NCBI GenBank assembly: GCA_041946825.1
Contig: JBHGBD010000020.1
Location: 22,040 to 86,039 of the forward strand
Direction: 5' to 3'
Length of the DNA: 64,000 bases
Source: CAZTHM01 sp041946825
Lineage (GTDB): Bacteria > Acidobacteriota > Terriglobia > UBA7540
Shown: positions 18,616 to 27,716 of the stretch, in pieces
How positions within the stretch are numbered: position 1 is the first letter of the stretch
How the letters are laid out: every line of letters starts with the position of its first letter
Translations under genes and position numbers: made by a program
Notes under the pieces: generated by a model
What the model was told of the DNA's origin: nothing
Seen by the model: only the letters and a program-made list of their open reading frames with translations
Database searches by the model: none

Positions 18616-20228
18616 CTCTTACTGGCCATATATTTCTTGGCTTTGGCGACAAGTTCTTTGGCCTGAGGCATATTCTCCAGAGCCTTTTCCACAAGGGTGT
18701 CGTTCTCGATGCTGATTCGGCTGGCCTCGGTCTCGCCATAGATGGCGGTCACTAGCTGCAGGCGAATGCGCCTCTTGATGTAGTCGAGGTTATCCTGGAT
18801 CTCCTGATCTGAAACCTCGACTTTCTCTCGCGAGAGGAACTGCTTGAACTCCCCGAGGACATTGTCATCGGCGACGAAGTCCCGCGGAATGGTTTTGTGC
18901 GTTCCCAGGTAGGCTTTGCCGAAGTTGAAGAACGCGGCGTGGGCCTCCAGCGTCTCCTGAACGGGCGTCAGTTTGGGGGTGGGGACTTTGATGTCGGGTT
19001 CGATGCCGCCGCCGCCGTAGACTTCCCGCCCGCCGTCGGTCAGGCGGACCTCGTTATGATTGCTGGGGTTGGTTTGCGGATGGTAATAGTAGTCGTAGAG
19101 CGACACATCTGTGTAGTCGCGCTGAATGAGGCGGTTGCTGGGTGTGTAGTATCGCGCCGTCGTGAGCGCCAGACCCGCCTTCTCGCTGAGCGGGTAGACG
19201 GTCTGCACCAGCCCCTTGCCAAAGCTGGGTTCGCCCATGACCAGCGCGCGGTCGTGGTCCTGCAATGCCCCCGTAACGATTTCCGCCGCGCTGGCGCTGT
19301 AGCGGTTGATGAGAACGACGATCGGGTACTCGTTGTTCCCGTCCGCGCCTTTGGTGGCGTAATAACGCTTCTCACGCGAGTGACGGCCGTAGTGGTAGAC
19401 AATTAACTGGTTCTTCTCTACGAAGTGATCGGCCACGTCAACGGCCATCTGAAGCAGCCCACCCGGATTGCCGCGCAGGTCAAGGATCAGACCCTGGAGC
19501 GCCTTTTCATTCAATTTCTTGAGCGCGTCGGTGAGCTCGTCGTTGGTGGTTTCGTTAAAACTCGCAATGTGGATATATGCGATTCCCGGCCGCAGCATGA
19601 ACACCGAATCCACGCTGTGACGGGCAATCTCGTCGCGCGTGATGGTGAACTCCAGGGGTTCGTCATTCCCTTCGCGCGTAATGGTCACTCGGACGATCGT
19701 TCCCTTGGGCCCCTTCAACATTTCGGCGACTTGGGTGGTGTTAAGGTCGTCGGTCGACTTGCCATCCACGTGAGTGATCACGTCGCCGGGGCGAAGGCCG
19801 GCGCGGAAGGCGGGAGAGCCCGGCATGGGAAGCAGAACAATGGTTACCAGCTTGCCCATCTTTCCCGGCCGCGCCTGGATGGTCATGCCGACACCGTAAT
19901 ATTTGCCTTCCTGCTCCTCGCGCAACTGCTGGAAGGCGCGCGGGTCGAAGAAGTTGGAATGCGGGTCGAGTGTCCGCAGCATGCCGGGAATCGCGCCCAG
20001 GTTGCTCTGGGGTGGACCGTAGATAGCCCGGTCGGGATCGACGGGGTCGGCGTAGTTCCGTTCAACCGCGTCGTAAACCTTTGTAAAGTCGCCCAGGCTG
20101 GTCTGGACATCCGAGTCGTCGGCCGGACTGGTCGTCGCCTCAACGCGCTGGCCGTATGCTCCGCCCAGAAGGGCACACAATGCCACGGTCGATAAAATGA
20201 ACCAAGCCAGCCGTCGAGTCTGTTTCAT
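18606..20228 (-). CDS. S41 family C-terminal processing peptidase
   Basis: 540 residues from the ATG at 20228, which gives a good signal peptide (MKQTRRLAWFILSTVALCALLGG). A PDZ domain (about 130-215, with GLRPGDVITHVDGK) precedes the tail-specific protease domain. That domain has catalytic Ser in NRYSASAAEI (about residue 309) and Lys in SFGKGLVQ (about 335). The spacing of about 25 residues is right for CtpA/Prc. It should degrade or process proteins in the periplasm. The C-terminal ~100 residues are charged and helical. Convergent with the zinc-ribbon gene and divergent from tatA. Confidence 0.92.
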   Translation of the reverse strand: MKQTRRLAWFILSTVALCALLGGAYGQRVEATTSPADDSDVQTSLGDFTKVYDAVERNYADPVDPDRAIYGPPQSNLGAIPGMLRTLDPHSNFFDPRAFQQLREEQEGKYYGVGMTIQARPGKMGKLVTIVLLPMPGSPAFRAGLRPGDVITHVDGKSTDDLNTTQVAEMLKGPKGTIVRVTITREGNDEPLEFTITRDEIARHSVDSVFMLRPGIAYIHIASFNETTNDELTDALKKLNEKALQGLILDLRGNPGGLLQMAVDVADHFVEKNQLIVYHYGRHSREKRYYATKGADGNNEYPIVVLINRYSASAAEIVTGALQDHDRALVMGEPSFGKGLVQTVYPLSEKAGLALTTARYYTPSNRLIQRDYTDVSLYDYYYHPQTNPSNHNEVRLTDGGREVYGGGGIEPDIKVPTPKLTPVQETLEAHAAFFNFGKAYLGTHKTIPRDFVADDNVLGEFKQFLSREKVEVSDQEIQDNLDYIKRRIRLQLVTAIYGETEASRISIENDTLVEKALENMPQAKELVAKAKKYMASKSTK

Positions 20229-20386
20229 ATTTTGTGAACTCCCACCCCTGCAGACGAGTATACCATGGACGCCCGTCGCCCCCAAGCGAACTTCGCCTTC
20301 TCCACTAGCTTTGGATGCGAAGGAGCGCGAAGGGTTTGTTCTAACGCTGAGAAGGCCTTTGGGCGCCCGCCCTTCACGGATACGGC

Positions 20387-20415
20387 TTGACAACCTCCGG
20401 GGGGTCACCTATCAT
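20387..20415 (+). promoter_or_regulatory. Sigma-70 promoter of tatA-tatC
   Basis: A perfect TTGACA (20387-20392), 17-nt spacer, TATCAT (20410-20415). The start would be near 20422, giving a leader of about 14 nt before the tatA start codon. Confidence 0.8.
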
Positions 20416-20435
20416 GACTCAGGAGCGCGACTCCC

Positions 20436-20699
20436 TTGTTTGGTGGTGACATCTTTTCGATCGGCTTCATTCTCTTTCTGGCCTTTCTGTTGTTTGGGCC
20501 AAAGAAACTGCCGGAGATTGCTCGCACCCTGGGAAAAGGCCTCGGAGAGCTGCGACGGGCCTCCAACGAGCTGCGAAACTCGTTCGAGGAAGAAATCCGA
20601 AACTTAGACCGTCCTACGGAAGGAGCGAGTGAATCCGCTCCGCACTATGGCCACAACTATTCAGAACCCGCCCACGAAGAATCCGAACCACGAACCTGA
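20436..20699 (+). CDS. tatA: Twin-arginine translocase subunit TatA/TatB
   Basis: 87 residues from a TTG start; a CAGGAG purine stretch lies upstream. The N-terminal membrane helix (FSIGFILFLAFLLFGPKKLPE) ends in the conserved FGPKKLPE hinge, followed by the amphipathic helix IARTLGKGLGELRRASNELRN and an acidic tail. It forms the Tat pore with TatC. The single small subunit may serve for both TatA and TatB, since no second copy is nearby. It overlaps tatC. Confidence 0.9.
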   Translation: MFGGDIFSIGFILFLAFLLFGPKKLPEIARTLGKGLGELRRASNELRNSFEEEIRNLDRPTEGASESAPHYGHNYSEPAHEESEPRT

Positions 20700-21465
20700 G
20701 GAAGAGCATACCGATGGCAAGCAGATGTCGTTCTTCGAGCATCTCGAGGAACTGCGTCAGCGCCTGATCAGAGCCATCCTCTCCCTTTTCGTGGGATTCG
20801 GCATTTGCTTCTACTTTTCCGACCACATCTACGGGTTCCTGGCCAAACCCCTTACCGACACGCTGCACAGCCTCCACCTGCCCGAGAAGCTCGTCTACAC
20901 GAATCCGATCGACCCGTTCAATTTGTACATTAAGCTGTCCTTCGTGGCGGGGCTGTTCCTGGCGTCGCCCTTCATTCTCTACCAGCTCTGGCTCTTCATC
21001 TCGCCCGGGCTGTACCGTCATGAGAAGCGGTACGTCTGGCCGTTCGTGACCCTGACCAGCGGCCTCTTCATCACCGGCGGTCTCTTCGCCCACCAACTGG
21101 CCTTGCCCCCGGCGCTCCGATTTCTGGTTGAGTTCGGCGGGAGATTCACGCCCTTCATTACCATCGACCAGTACTGGAAGCTGGTTACGACGATTGTCAT
21201 CGGTGTGGGTCTGGTTTTCGAACTTCCCGTAATCATACTTGTCCTCTCCCTCTTCGGAATCGTTACGCCGAAGTTCCTTCTTAAGAACGTCCGCTACGCC
21301 GTTCTGGTGACCGCGGTCATTGCCGCCGCCATCGCTCCCACCCCGGATCTGGCCACGGTGTTTATCCTCTGGATTCCGATGGTGGGACTCTACGTCATCA
21401 GCATCGGCCTTTCCTGGCTTGTCTACCTGAAAAAGAAACGGGCGCGGAAGCATGAGCAGGCCTAG
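20629..21465 (+). CDS. tatC: Twin-arginine translocase subunit TatC
   Basis: 278 residues from GTG 20629, preceded at a short distance by GGAAGGAG; an ATG at 20647 is an alternative. The cytoplasmic signature SFFEHLEELRQRLIRA is followed by six membrane helices and the conserved FVTLTSGLFITGGLFA and ITPDP-like (IAPTPD) segments. TatC recognises twin-arginine signals such as that of the DUF1080-PHP protein encoded at 27.7-29.2 kb. The coding region overlaps tatA by about 70 bp. Confidence 0.95.
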   Translation: MNPLRTMATTIQNPPTKNPNHEPEEEHTDGKQMSFFEHLEELRQRLIRAILSLFVGFGICFYFSDHIYGFLAKPLTDTLHSLHLPEKLVYTNPIDPFNLYIKLSFVAGLFLASPFILYQLWLFISPGLYRHEKRYVWPFVTLTSGLFITGGLFAHQLALPPALRFLVEFGGRFTPFITIDQYWKLVTTIVIGVGLVFELPVIILVLSLFGIVTPKFLLKNVRYAVLVTAVIAAAIAPTPDLATVFILWIPMVGLYVISIGLSWLVYLKKKRARKHEQA

Positions 21466-22390
21466 CGGCGTGCACTGCCATGTGCTGCTCAGCCTTACAT
21501 GTGTGTTTTTGTTCACGGCGGCTGCATGCCATGGGGCGGGACCTGCCGAACCTTTGCCATTCAACGGCGGCCGGGCTTTTGAAGATCTTAGGCGGCTGGT
21601 AGCGTTCGGTCCGCGGCCGTCTGGTTCGCCGGGCCTCGCCAAAGCCCGCGCCGAAATCCTCCGTCAACTCAAACAAGCTGGAGTGGCAGCCGAGGAGGAT
21701 AATTTCGTTGCAGCCACCCCCTACGGCAGTGTTCCAATGACGAACTTGATCGCGCGCTTTCCTGGCGAACGGCCCCAGATCGTCATCCTGGCGGGGCATT
21801 ACGAGACCAAGCGCTTCGACGATTTCGCCTTCGTGGGGGCCAACGACGGCGGTTCGAGCGCGGCGTTTCTGGTCGAAATGGCCCGCGTGCTGGCGAAGCG
21901 GAAGAACCGATTGACATACTGGGTGGTTTTTTTCGATGGCGAAGAAGCCTTCCGAGAATTCTCGGAAACGGACGGGCTCTATGGAAGCCGTCATCTCGTC
22001 CAGAGACTTACTGCGGCGGGGGAATTAAGCCGGGTTTCCGCCATGATCCTGGTTGACATGGTGGGCGATGCGAAACTCAACTTCTACCGGGACATGAGCT
22101 CGACGCCGTGGCTGACCGATCTGGTGTTCAGCGCCGCCCGCCGGTTGAACTATGGGCGGTATTTTTCGGATGAGCCGCGCGGGTACGAAGACGACCATAT
22201 CCCTTTCATCAACGCCGGTGTTTCGGCTGTCGACCTCCTCGACTTTGAATACGGTCCCAACAACCGCTATTGGCACACGGACCAGGACACCCTCGACAAA
22301 TGCAGCCCCGCAAGCCTGACGATCGTGGGCCGGGTCGTTCTGGCGGCAATCGACGACCTTGAGAAGAAGCAGGGAGGCAGGAACCGGTAG
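21452..22390 (+). CDS. Glutaminyl-peptide cyclotransferase-like M28 enzyme
   Basis: 312 residues; the ATG overlaps the end of tatC. An N-terminal export signal ends in TAAAC (Cys26), which could act as a lipobox. The rest matches animal-type glutaminyl cyclases of the M28 fold motif by motif: HYETKRFDDFAFVGANDGG (first metal ligands), FFDGEEAF (catalytic Glu) and GLYGSRHL, then ILVDMVGD, EDDHIPFINAGV and YWHTDQD (last His ligand). Such enzymes turn N-terminal Gln into pyroglutamate on exported proteins. An aminopeptidase activity cannot be excluded. Confidence 0.85.
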   Translation: MSRPSGVHCHVLLSLTCVFLFTAAACHGAGPAEPLPFNGGRAFEDLRRLVAFGPRPSGSPGLAKARAEILRQLKQAGVAAEEDNFVAATPYGSVPMTNLIARFPGERPQIVILAGHYETKRFDDFAFVGANDGGSSAAFLVEMARVLAKRKNRLTYWVVFFDGEEAFREFSETDGLYGSRHLVQRLTAAGELSRVSAMILVDMVGDAKLNFYRDMSSTPWLTDLVFSAARRLNYGRYFSDEPRGYEDDHIPFINAGVSAVDLLDFEYGPNNRYWHTDQDTLDKCSPASLTIVGRVVLAAIDDLEKKQGGRNR

Positions 22391-22509
22391 TCCTTGCTTG
22401 CCGCGTGAACTTGCATCGTGGTGGTCCGATGAGGAGTCTCGGGAAAATCGTGAACGACACTTTCCGCTTTCCGGCGTCCTTGCCGCCGCGGGCATGCTGA
22501 GTCTGGCTC

Positions 22510-23439
22510 ATGACCGAATACTTGTCCTGGGCAATATTTGTCCTCCTCGTGTTGGGGATGCTCGCGCTCGACCTGGGAGTCCTGCAGCGCAGAGTGCATG
22601 TCCTGTCATTCCGTGAGGCCCTGGGTTGGTACGCCTTCTGGGTCGCGCTTTCCATTGCCTTCAATATCGGACTCTACTTCTGGCGGGGGTCGCAGCCGGC
22701 CCTGGAATTCCTGACCGGCTACATACTGGAAGTCTCGCTCTCCATGGACAACGTCTTCGTTTTTGCGGTGATATTCGGTTACATGGCCGTAAAGGCGGAG
22801 TTTCAACATCGCGTGCTCTTTTGGGGGATTGTGGGCGCGCTGGTCATGCGCGGAGCCTTCATCCTCGTCGGCGTCACGCTGGTGGGTCGCTTCCACTGGA
22901 TCCTTTACGTGTTTGGCGCCTTCCTGGTGATAACGGGGGGCAAGTTGATGCGCGAAAAGCGCGGGGAGTTTCACCCTGAACGGAGCCCGGTCCTGCGCCT
23001 GGCGCGCCGCTTTTTGCCCATCACAGAAACCTACCAGGGATCGGCATTCTTCGTCCGGCGTAACGGCCGGCGATTTGCCACGCCTCTACTCCTCGTCCTT
23101 CTACTGGTCGAGACCACGGATGTAATCTTTGCCGTCGATTCGATCCCTGCCATTTTCGCCGTGACCCTTGATCCATTTATCGTGTTCACGTCCAACGTCT
23201 TCGCAATCCTGGGGCTGCGAGCTCTCTACTTCGTGCTGTCCGGAGCGATCCGCAAATTCCGCTACCTGCAGACCGGGCTGGCGCTGGTTCTCATGTTTGT
23301 CGGGACAAAGATGCTGGTGGCGGGCGTCTACAAACTTCCTACTCTGGTCTCGCTGGGGGTCATTTGCGGGATTCTGGGCGTGGCGATTGCGGCATCGCTC
23401 CGCTGGAAAGGCAATGCGGAAGCAGGAACTGGGAAGTAG
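22510..23439 (+). CDS. TerC/Alx family integral membrane protein
   Basis: 309 residues with nine or so membrane helices. The family signature is clear: LEVSLSMDNVFVFAVIFGYM near residue 78, and TTDVIFAVDSIPAIFAVT near 198. Family members such as E. coli Alx and TerC are linked to metal (Mn) export and tellurite resistance. The last codons lie in a 7-bp-period repeat (23426-23446). Confidence 0.9.
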   Translation: MTEYLSWAIFVLLVLGMLALDLGVLQRRVHVLSFREALGWYAFWVALSIAFNIGLYFWRGSQPALEFLTGYILEVSLSMDNVFVFAVIFGYMAVKAEFQHRVLFWGIVGALVMRGAFILVGVTLVGRFHWILYVFGAFLVITGGKLMREKRGEFHPERSPVLRLARRFLPITETYQGSAFFVRRNGRRFATPLLLVLLLVETTDVIFAVDSIPAIFAVTLDPFIVFTSNVFAILGLRALYFVLSGAIRKFRYLQTGLALVLMFVGTKMLVAGVYKLPTLVSLGVICGILGVAIAASLRWKGNAEAGTGK

Positions 23440-23446
23440 GAAGTTT
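23426..23446. repeat. Degenerate 7-bp-period tract at the end of terC
   Basis: GAACTGG GAAGTAG GAAGTTT. The TAG stop of the TerC-family gene (23437-23439) is part of the second unit. Confidence 0.5.
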
Positions 23447-23543
23447 GCGTCGCGCCGGCTGCATCACGTCGAAGGTGCAAGTCCACAGCTCCGGATTCTC
23501 CCCATTTCGCACTCGCTAGATTCCACTCCCGGATTCGAGGCAG

Positions 23544-25184
23544 CTACCTCGCTCCGCGAGGGGCCGCAGCGCTCTGGTGGGCGGGGATGTTTTCCGCAAA
23601 AGACGGCGGGGCATGTTTTGAGACGAAGGAGTGCCGGGGAGGTGTCGAGTCGTTCTTGAGCGGGAAATCCGTCCGGTAGTGAGCTCCGCGGCTCTCCTCT
23701 CGGGCGAGCGCCGAGCGCGCAATCAGGCGGGCGACTTCCAGGATGTTCTGCGCTTCAAAGAACCGCCGATCGGGCGGAGTCGCGGGCGCTAATGAAATGC
23801 CCTGCAGGCGTTTCACGGCTGCCTGCAGATCATTGCCCCGGCGGATCACTCCCACCTTGTCCCACATGATCGATCGGACTTCGCACAGCAGCTTATCGGT
23901 GGGGAGGGATGGACCCTCATGGGAGGCCGTCGTTTGCGGCTGCGCGCCGGCCTTAGGCTCGGCGCTTTCCAGCCGGGCGCCGCCCCGCCGTCGCTCGACC
24001 ATCGCGCGCGCAGCGGCGGCCCCAAAAACCAGACCCTCGAGCAGGGAATTGCTCGCCAGGCGATTGGCGCCGTGCACCCCGGTTGACGCTACCTCTCCCG
24101 CTGCATAGAGCCCCTCGACGTCTGTGGCGCCTTGCAGGTCGGTAGCGACTCCGCCCATAGCGTAGTGCGCCGCGGGCCGGACCGGCATCAGGTCCGTGGT
24201 GATATCAAGATTGTATTCGAGGCAGGTGGAGTAAATGCGCGGGAATCGCTTTTTGACATGCTCGGCGTCAAGCGCTGTCAAATCCAGATAGACGAACTCG
24301 CTCTCGCAGCGGTGCATTTCCATCACCATGGCACGCGAGACGACGTCACGGGGCGCCAGCTCCGCGGCTTCGTGATAACGGGGCATGAAGCGCTCAAGAT
24401 CGAGGTTGCGCAACTGCGCTCCCTCGCCGCGCAAGGCTTCCGAGAGCAGGAAGCGCGGCGCGCCCTTTACATAGAGTGCGGTGGGGTGGAACTGCACAAA
24501 TTCCAGATCGCTCAACGTGGTGCCTGCCCGCCACGCTATCGCCACGCCATCGCCGCAGGCCACGGAAGGATTCGTCGTTTCCTTGTAGACCTGCCCCAAT
24601 CCGCCGGTGGCGAGGAGCACGGCATCGGCCTGAATCCTATGCAGTGCGCCGCTCTTCTCGTCCAGGTATTCCGCTCCCCAGACTCTACGGCCCTCCATCA
24701 GCAGATCGATCGCAAAGGCATGGGGTTGGACGTGTATGGCCGGGATTGACTTCGCCTTGGCCATCAGCGCGCGAAGGATTTCGCGTCCCGTGGAGTCTCC
24801 GTGAGCGTGCAGGACCCTCGACCGGCTGTGCGCCCCTTCGCGGGTGAATGCCAGCTTGGTCCCGTTGCGGTCAAACTTCATCCCCCATTCGATCAGTTCC
24901 TGAATGAGCTTGGGGCCCTCCTCGACGAGGATCCGAACCGCCTCTTCACAACACAGGCCGTCTCCGGCCTTGAGTGTGTCATTCAGGTGGAGTGATACCT
25001 CGTCGTCCTCGCTCAAGGCGGCTGCGATCCCGCCCTGGGCATATTCGGTGCTCGACTCGAAGAGGTCGCCTTTGGTAAGAACCAGGACTTTGCCCGCGCG
25101 CGCCAGTTCGATGGCCGCGCGCACACCGGCGATCCCGCTACCCAGGATGAGAAAATCCGCGCGTTGAGATTTGGCGCTCGGCAT
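23544..25184 (-). CDS. nadB: L-aspartate oxidase NadB
   Basis: 546 residues from the ATG at 25184, chosen because GGAG lies 6 nt before it and the FAD-binding motif DFLILGSGIAGVRAAIELA follows at once; ATG codons upstream to 25217 are possible. The succinate dehydrogenase/fumarate reductase flavoprotein fold is seen in TEYAQGGIAAAL, HSRSRVLHAHGDSTGREI, the active-site Arg region HPTALYV...LLSEALRGEGAQL and GANRLASNSLLEGLVFG. NadB makes iminoaspartate for NAD synthesis. nadA and nadC are not in this window. Confidence 0.95.
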   Translation of the reverse strand: MPSAKSQRADFLILGSGIAGVRAAIELARAGKVLVLTKGDLFESSTEYAQGGIAAALSEDDEVSLHLNDTLKAGDGLCCEEAVRILVEEGPKLIQELIEWGMKFDRNGTKLAFTREGAHSRSRVLHAHGDSTGREILRALMAKAKSIPAIHVQPHAFAIDLLMEGRRVWGAEYLDEKSGALHRIQADAVLLATGGLGQVYKETTNPSVACGDGVAIAWRAGTTLSDLEFVQFHPTALYVKGAPRFLLSEALRGEGAQLRNLDLERFMPRYHEAAELAPRDVVSRAMVMEMHRCESEFVYLDLTALDAEHVKKRFPRIYSTCLEYNLDITTDLMPVRPAAHYAMGGVATDLQGATDVEGLYAAGEVASTGVHGANRLASNSLLEGLVFGAAAARAMVERRRGGARLESAEPKAGAQPQTTASHEGPSLPTDKLLCEVRSIMWDKVGVIRRGNDLQAAVKRLQGISLAPATPPDRRFFEAQNILEVARLIARSALAREESRGAHYRTDFPLKNDSTPPRHSFVSKHAPPSFAENIPAHQSAAAPRGAR

Positions 25185-25241
25185 GGGACTCTCCATCATA
25201 GCTTCCGCCATGCTCATTCGCAACTGCAACTACCTTGTCGC

Positions 25242-26303
25242 TCACCCGGCAGGCCAAATGTCCCCGAGAGTGAACCCGAGGGGGAAGGGATCATCCGCCT
25301 CCACGACGTACTGGGCGAGGCCGGTGATCCAGGCTCTCCCGCTGATCTGCGGCACGACGGCGGGATAGTTTCCAATCCTGGCCTCACGAATCAGCCGGCC
25401 AGTAAAGATTGTTCCCAGGATTCCTTCGTGATGAAAATCCTGGTGAAGGGGCAGCAACTTCTTGGCGTAAAGCGTCGCCATCCTGGCGCACGTGCCAGTC
25501 CCGCATGGCGAGCGGTCGAGCGCGCCCGTCCAGGAGTCGGGTCGCGTCCAATCAAATTTTCCGGTCGAGACGATCACGGCATTCTTTGCGGTGGCCCGCG
25601 GATTTGCGCTGGGCGCACAGAGCTGCGCAATGCTTATGCCCGAAATCCGCGGGTTCTCGGGGTGGGTTACCGGGAGCTGTTCGCGTGCCGCCGCCTTGAT
25701 CATTTCCCCGGCGCGGACGATCTCGCGGCCTTCGTCCGGAGTCAGCCGCAGGCCGAACGCCGCGGCCTGGACAATGACATAGAACATCCCGCCGTAGGCC
25801 ACGTCCACGCTCACTGTCCCGAGTTTGGGGACCTCAATCTTGACGTCCAAATGGACGGCAAAGGCTGGAACGTTCTCAAACGTCACACGGATGACTTTGC
25901 CGTTTGATACTTCCGCTTCCACCGGCACGATGCCCGCCGGAGTTTCCAATGACAGGTGCGTCAAAGGCTCACGCACCTTCACCATGCCGGTCTCAATCAG
26001 GACGGTGGCCACACTGATGATGTTGCTGCCGGACATGGGAGGGTATTCCGTCTGCTCCATGATGACGAAGCCGGCGTCGGCCTTCGGCTGGGTGGGCGGC
26101 AGAATCAGGTTGCAGTTCGAGGCTGGGTATCCGCGCGGCTCACGCAACATCAACTGGCGAAGTGCATCGCCCTGGGTTTCAAGGTAGACCTTTTTCTCGA
26201 ACATTGTATTTCCGGGAATGTCCGGGACGCCCCCCGTGATGACCCGCCCCGGCTCTCCGCAAGCATGCGTATCGATTGCAGTAATCATCTTTTCAAACTT
26301 CAA
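25242..26303 (-). CDS. Proline racemase-family enzyme (Ser/Cys type)
   Basis: 353 residues from a TTG at 26303 that follows AAGGAG by 8 nt; an ATG at 26288 (MITAIDTHACGEP) is the alternative. The fold signatures IDTHACGEPGRV and DRSPCGTGTCARMA are clear, with the second catalytic Cys in SPCGTGT. The first catalytic position, normally Cys in MCGH, is Ser here (PPMSGSNIISV). Family members with Ser/Cys have been reported as hydroxyproline epimerases or 3-hydroxyproline dehydratases rather than proline racemases. It starts 13 bp downstream of no other gene and stands between nadB and an untranslated stretch. Confidence 0.85.
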   Translation of the reverse strand: MKFEKMITAIDTHACGEPGRVITGGVPDIPGNTMFEKKVYLETQGDALRQLMLREPRGYPASNCNLILPPTQPKADAGFVIMEQTEYPPMSGSNIISVATVLIETGMVKVREPLTHLSLETPAGIVPVEAEVSNGKVIRVTFENVPAFAVHLDVKIEVPKLGTVSVDVAYGGMFYVIVQAAAFGLRLTPDEGREIVRAGEMIKAAAREQLPVTHPENPRISGISIAQLCAPSANPRATAKNAVIVSTGKFDWTRPDSWTGALDRSPCGTGTCARMATLYAKKLLPLHQDFHHEGILGTIFTGRLIREARIGNYPAVVPQISGRAWITGLAQYVVEADDPFPLGFTLGDIWPAG

Positions 26304-26596
26304 CTTCTCATCTCCTTGTAGAGGGGCTATCGCGCGCCCATCGTCCGGAGCGCGCAAACATACACATGGCTTTTGGGAGGCTTCCCATGGGTCTTTCGAG
26401 GGCTCTCGTCAGGGCAGGCCATGAAATTCCTACACAGAAACGGGAACATCAACCACCTTCGAATTACCTGCTGCGCCGCAGGCCAGCGCCAATTCATTGG
26501 AATGACACGAGTTCTGCCCCATCCTAGCGTGGCACACCGGTTGCAGGGAATGGCCACAGCAACGAGTTGGTAGAGCCAGGATCGAGAACACTTTGG

Positions 26597-26678
26597 AGCG
26601 CGGAGCGTCGCGGCGTCCTCTGATCCCGGGAATGCCCAGGCGGGTGATCCCGGGCGCCGCGACCCTGCTCCGCGTGCT
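26597..26678. repeat. Imperfect long inverted repeat
   Basis: AGCGCGGAGCGTCGCGGCG (26597-26615) pairs with CGCCGCGACCCTGCTCCGCG (from 26655), with short bulges. The loop holds ATCCCGGG twice. Confidence 0.5.
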
Positions 26679-26874
26679 GAGAACTCAGAATCAGAAGGCG
26701 CGTTGCCATGCAAGCTAGCTTCGCCGAACCGCTCCCTGCTGCGAGGTACCCATGGGGGGCAGTTCGGCCGCCTGACCAGCCCAAACAGCGTCCCGTGGCT
26801 AGCATGAAAGACGCAATCATACCGTCCTCTTCTCCAGCCACAGGGGTTCCCACCATACCCAGAACCAGCGACTA

Positions 26875-26902
26875 GGCACGGCCCGGAAGTAAGGGCCGTG
26901 CC
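26875..26902 (-). repeat. Perfect 10-bp hairpin downstream of the SDR gene
   Basis: GGCACGGCCC, 8-nt loop, GGGCCGTGCC. It lies about 30 bp after the SDR stop codon on the minus strand. No T run follows, so it is either a weak terminator or a dispersed intergenic repeat. Confidence 0.55.
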
Positions 26903-26932
26903 ACCTTCCTCCCCTGGCCGAAAGAGCAGGCA

Positions 26933-27703
26933 TCAGCGGGCTGTCCAGCCTCCGTCAATCAGGATTGTGTGACCGGTAATTAATGACGCCGCGGGCGACG
27001 CCAGGAAGACCACGGCCCCGGCGACATCCATGGGTTCACCGATCCGGTGCAGTGCCGCAATGCGCTCGATGGTGTCGGCGCGAAAAACCGGGTCACTCAG
27101 CGCCGTCTCCGTGCCAGGTGTGGAAATGAACGTCGGCGCGACGGCATTGACGGTGATGTTGTGTTTTCCCCACTCGACGGCCAGGCACTTGGTAAGGTGC
27201 GAGACGCCAGCTTTCGCCAGGCAGTAAACCGATTCAGTGGGCAATGCCACGAACCCTGCCTGTGAACTCATGTTGATGATGCGGCCGTGATTTTGCCGGA
27301 TCATCACTCGCGCGGCCGCCTGGCTCGCGAAGAAAGTCGCCTTCAGATTCAGAGCCACGGTCTCGTCGAATTCCTTTTCGGGGACGTCAATCGCGAGATT
27401 GTTGAAACCCCCACCGGCGTTGTTCACCAGGATGTCGAGCCTGCCCAGCCGTGCTACGGTCTCTTCAACGGCCCGATTGACTTGATCCAGTTTCAGCACG
27501 TCCATCTGGAGCGGTAACGCCTGGCGGCCCAGCGACGTAATCTCCTTGGCCAGGCTCCCGCCCGTCTTCGCGTCGCGAAGCCCCAGCGCCACGTGAGCTC
27601 CGGCGTTGGCCAACGCCAGTGAAATGGCGCGGCCCAATCCGCGCGCCGCGCCCGTCACCAGGGCGACCTGTCCCGACAATTCAAATCGCGGATAACCATT
27701 CAT
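26933..27703 (-). CDS. SDR-family oxidoreductase
   Basis: 256 residues from the ATG at 27703, preceded by GGAGG. Classical short-chain dehydrogenase: cofactor motif TGAARGLGRA, NNAGGG, catalytic Ser in INMSSQAGF, Tyr and Lys in VYCLAKAG, and a C-terminal ITGHTILIDGGW. An Arg follows the second helix region (LGLRDAKT), hinting at NADP use. Sequence resembles gluconate 5-dehydrogenase and 3-oxoacyl reductase alike, so the substrate is open. It starts 13 bp after the DUF1080-PHP gene and is likely co-transcribed; a sugar derivative is a reasonable guess. Confidence 0.88.
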   Translation of the reverse strand: MNGYPRFELSGQVALVTGAARGLGRAISLALANAGAHVALGLRDAKTGGSLAKEITSLGRQALPLQMDVLKLDQVNRAVEETVARLGRLDILVNNAGGGFNNLAIDVPEKEFDETVALNLKATFFASQAAARVMIRQNHGRIINMSSQAGFVALPTESVYCLAKAGVSHLTKCLAVEWGKHNITVNAVAPTFISTPGTETALSDPVFRADTIERIAALHRIGEPMDVAGAVVFLASPAASLITGHTILIDGGWTAR

Positions 27704-27716
27704 GAACGTTCCTCCA

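Larger units (their letters stand above)
26304..26932. other. Gene-free stretch with two inverted repeats
   Basis: No frame of convincing composition is seen on either strand. The stretch holds a long imperfect inverted repeat at 26597-26678 and a perfect 10-bp hairpin at 26875-26902. It may be a decayed gene or a home for intergenic repeats. Confidence 0.5.

Noticed and set aside
22391..22509. Manganese (yybP-ykoY) riboswitch before the TerC-family gene
   Set aside because: The short spacer shows none of the conserved core sequences of that riboswitch.
26327..26856. Minus-strand frames in the stretch after the proline racemase-family gene
   Set aside because: Composition rich in Arg, Gly and Ser without any domain-like pattern, no ribosome sites, and interrupted by inverted repeats.
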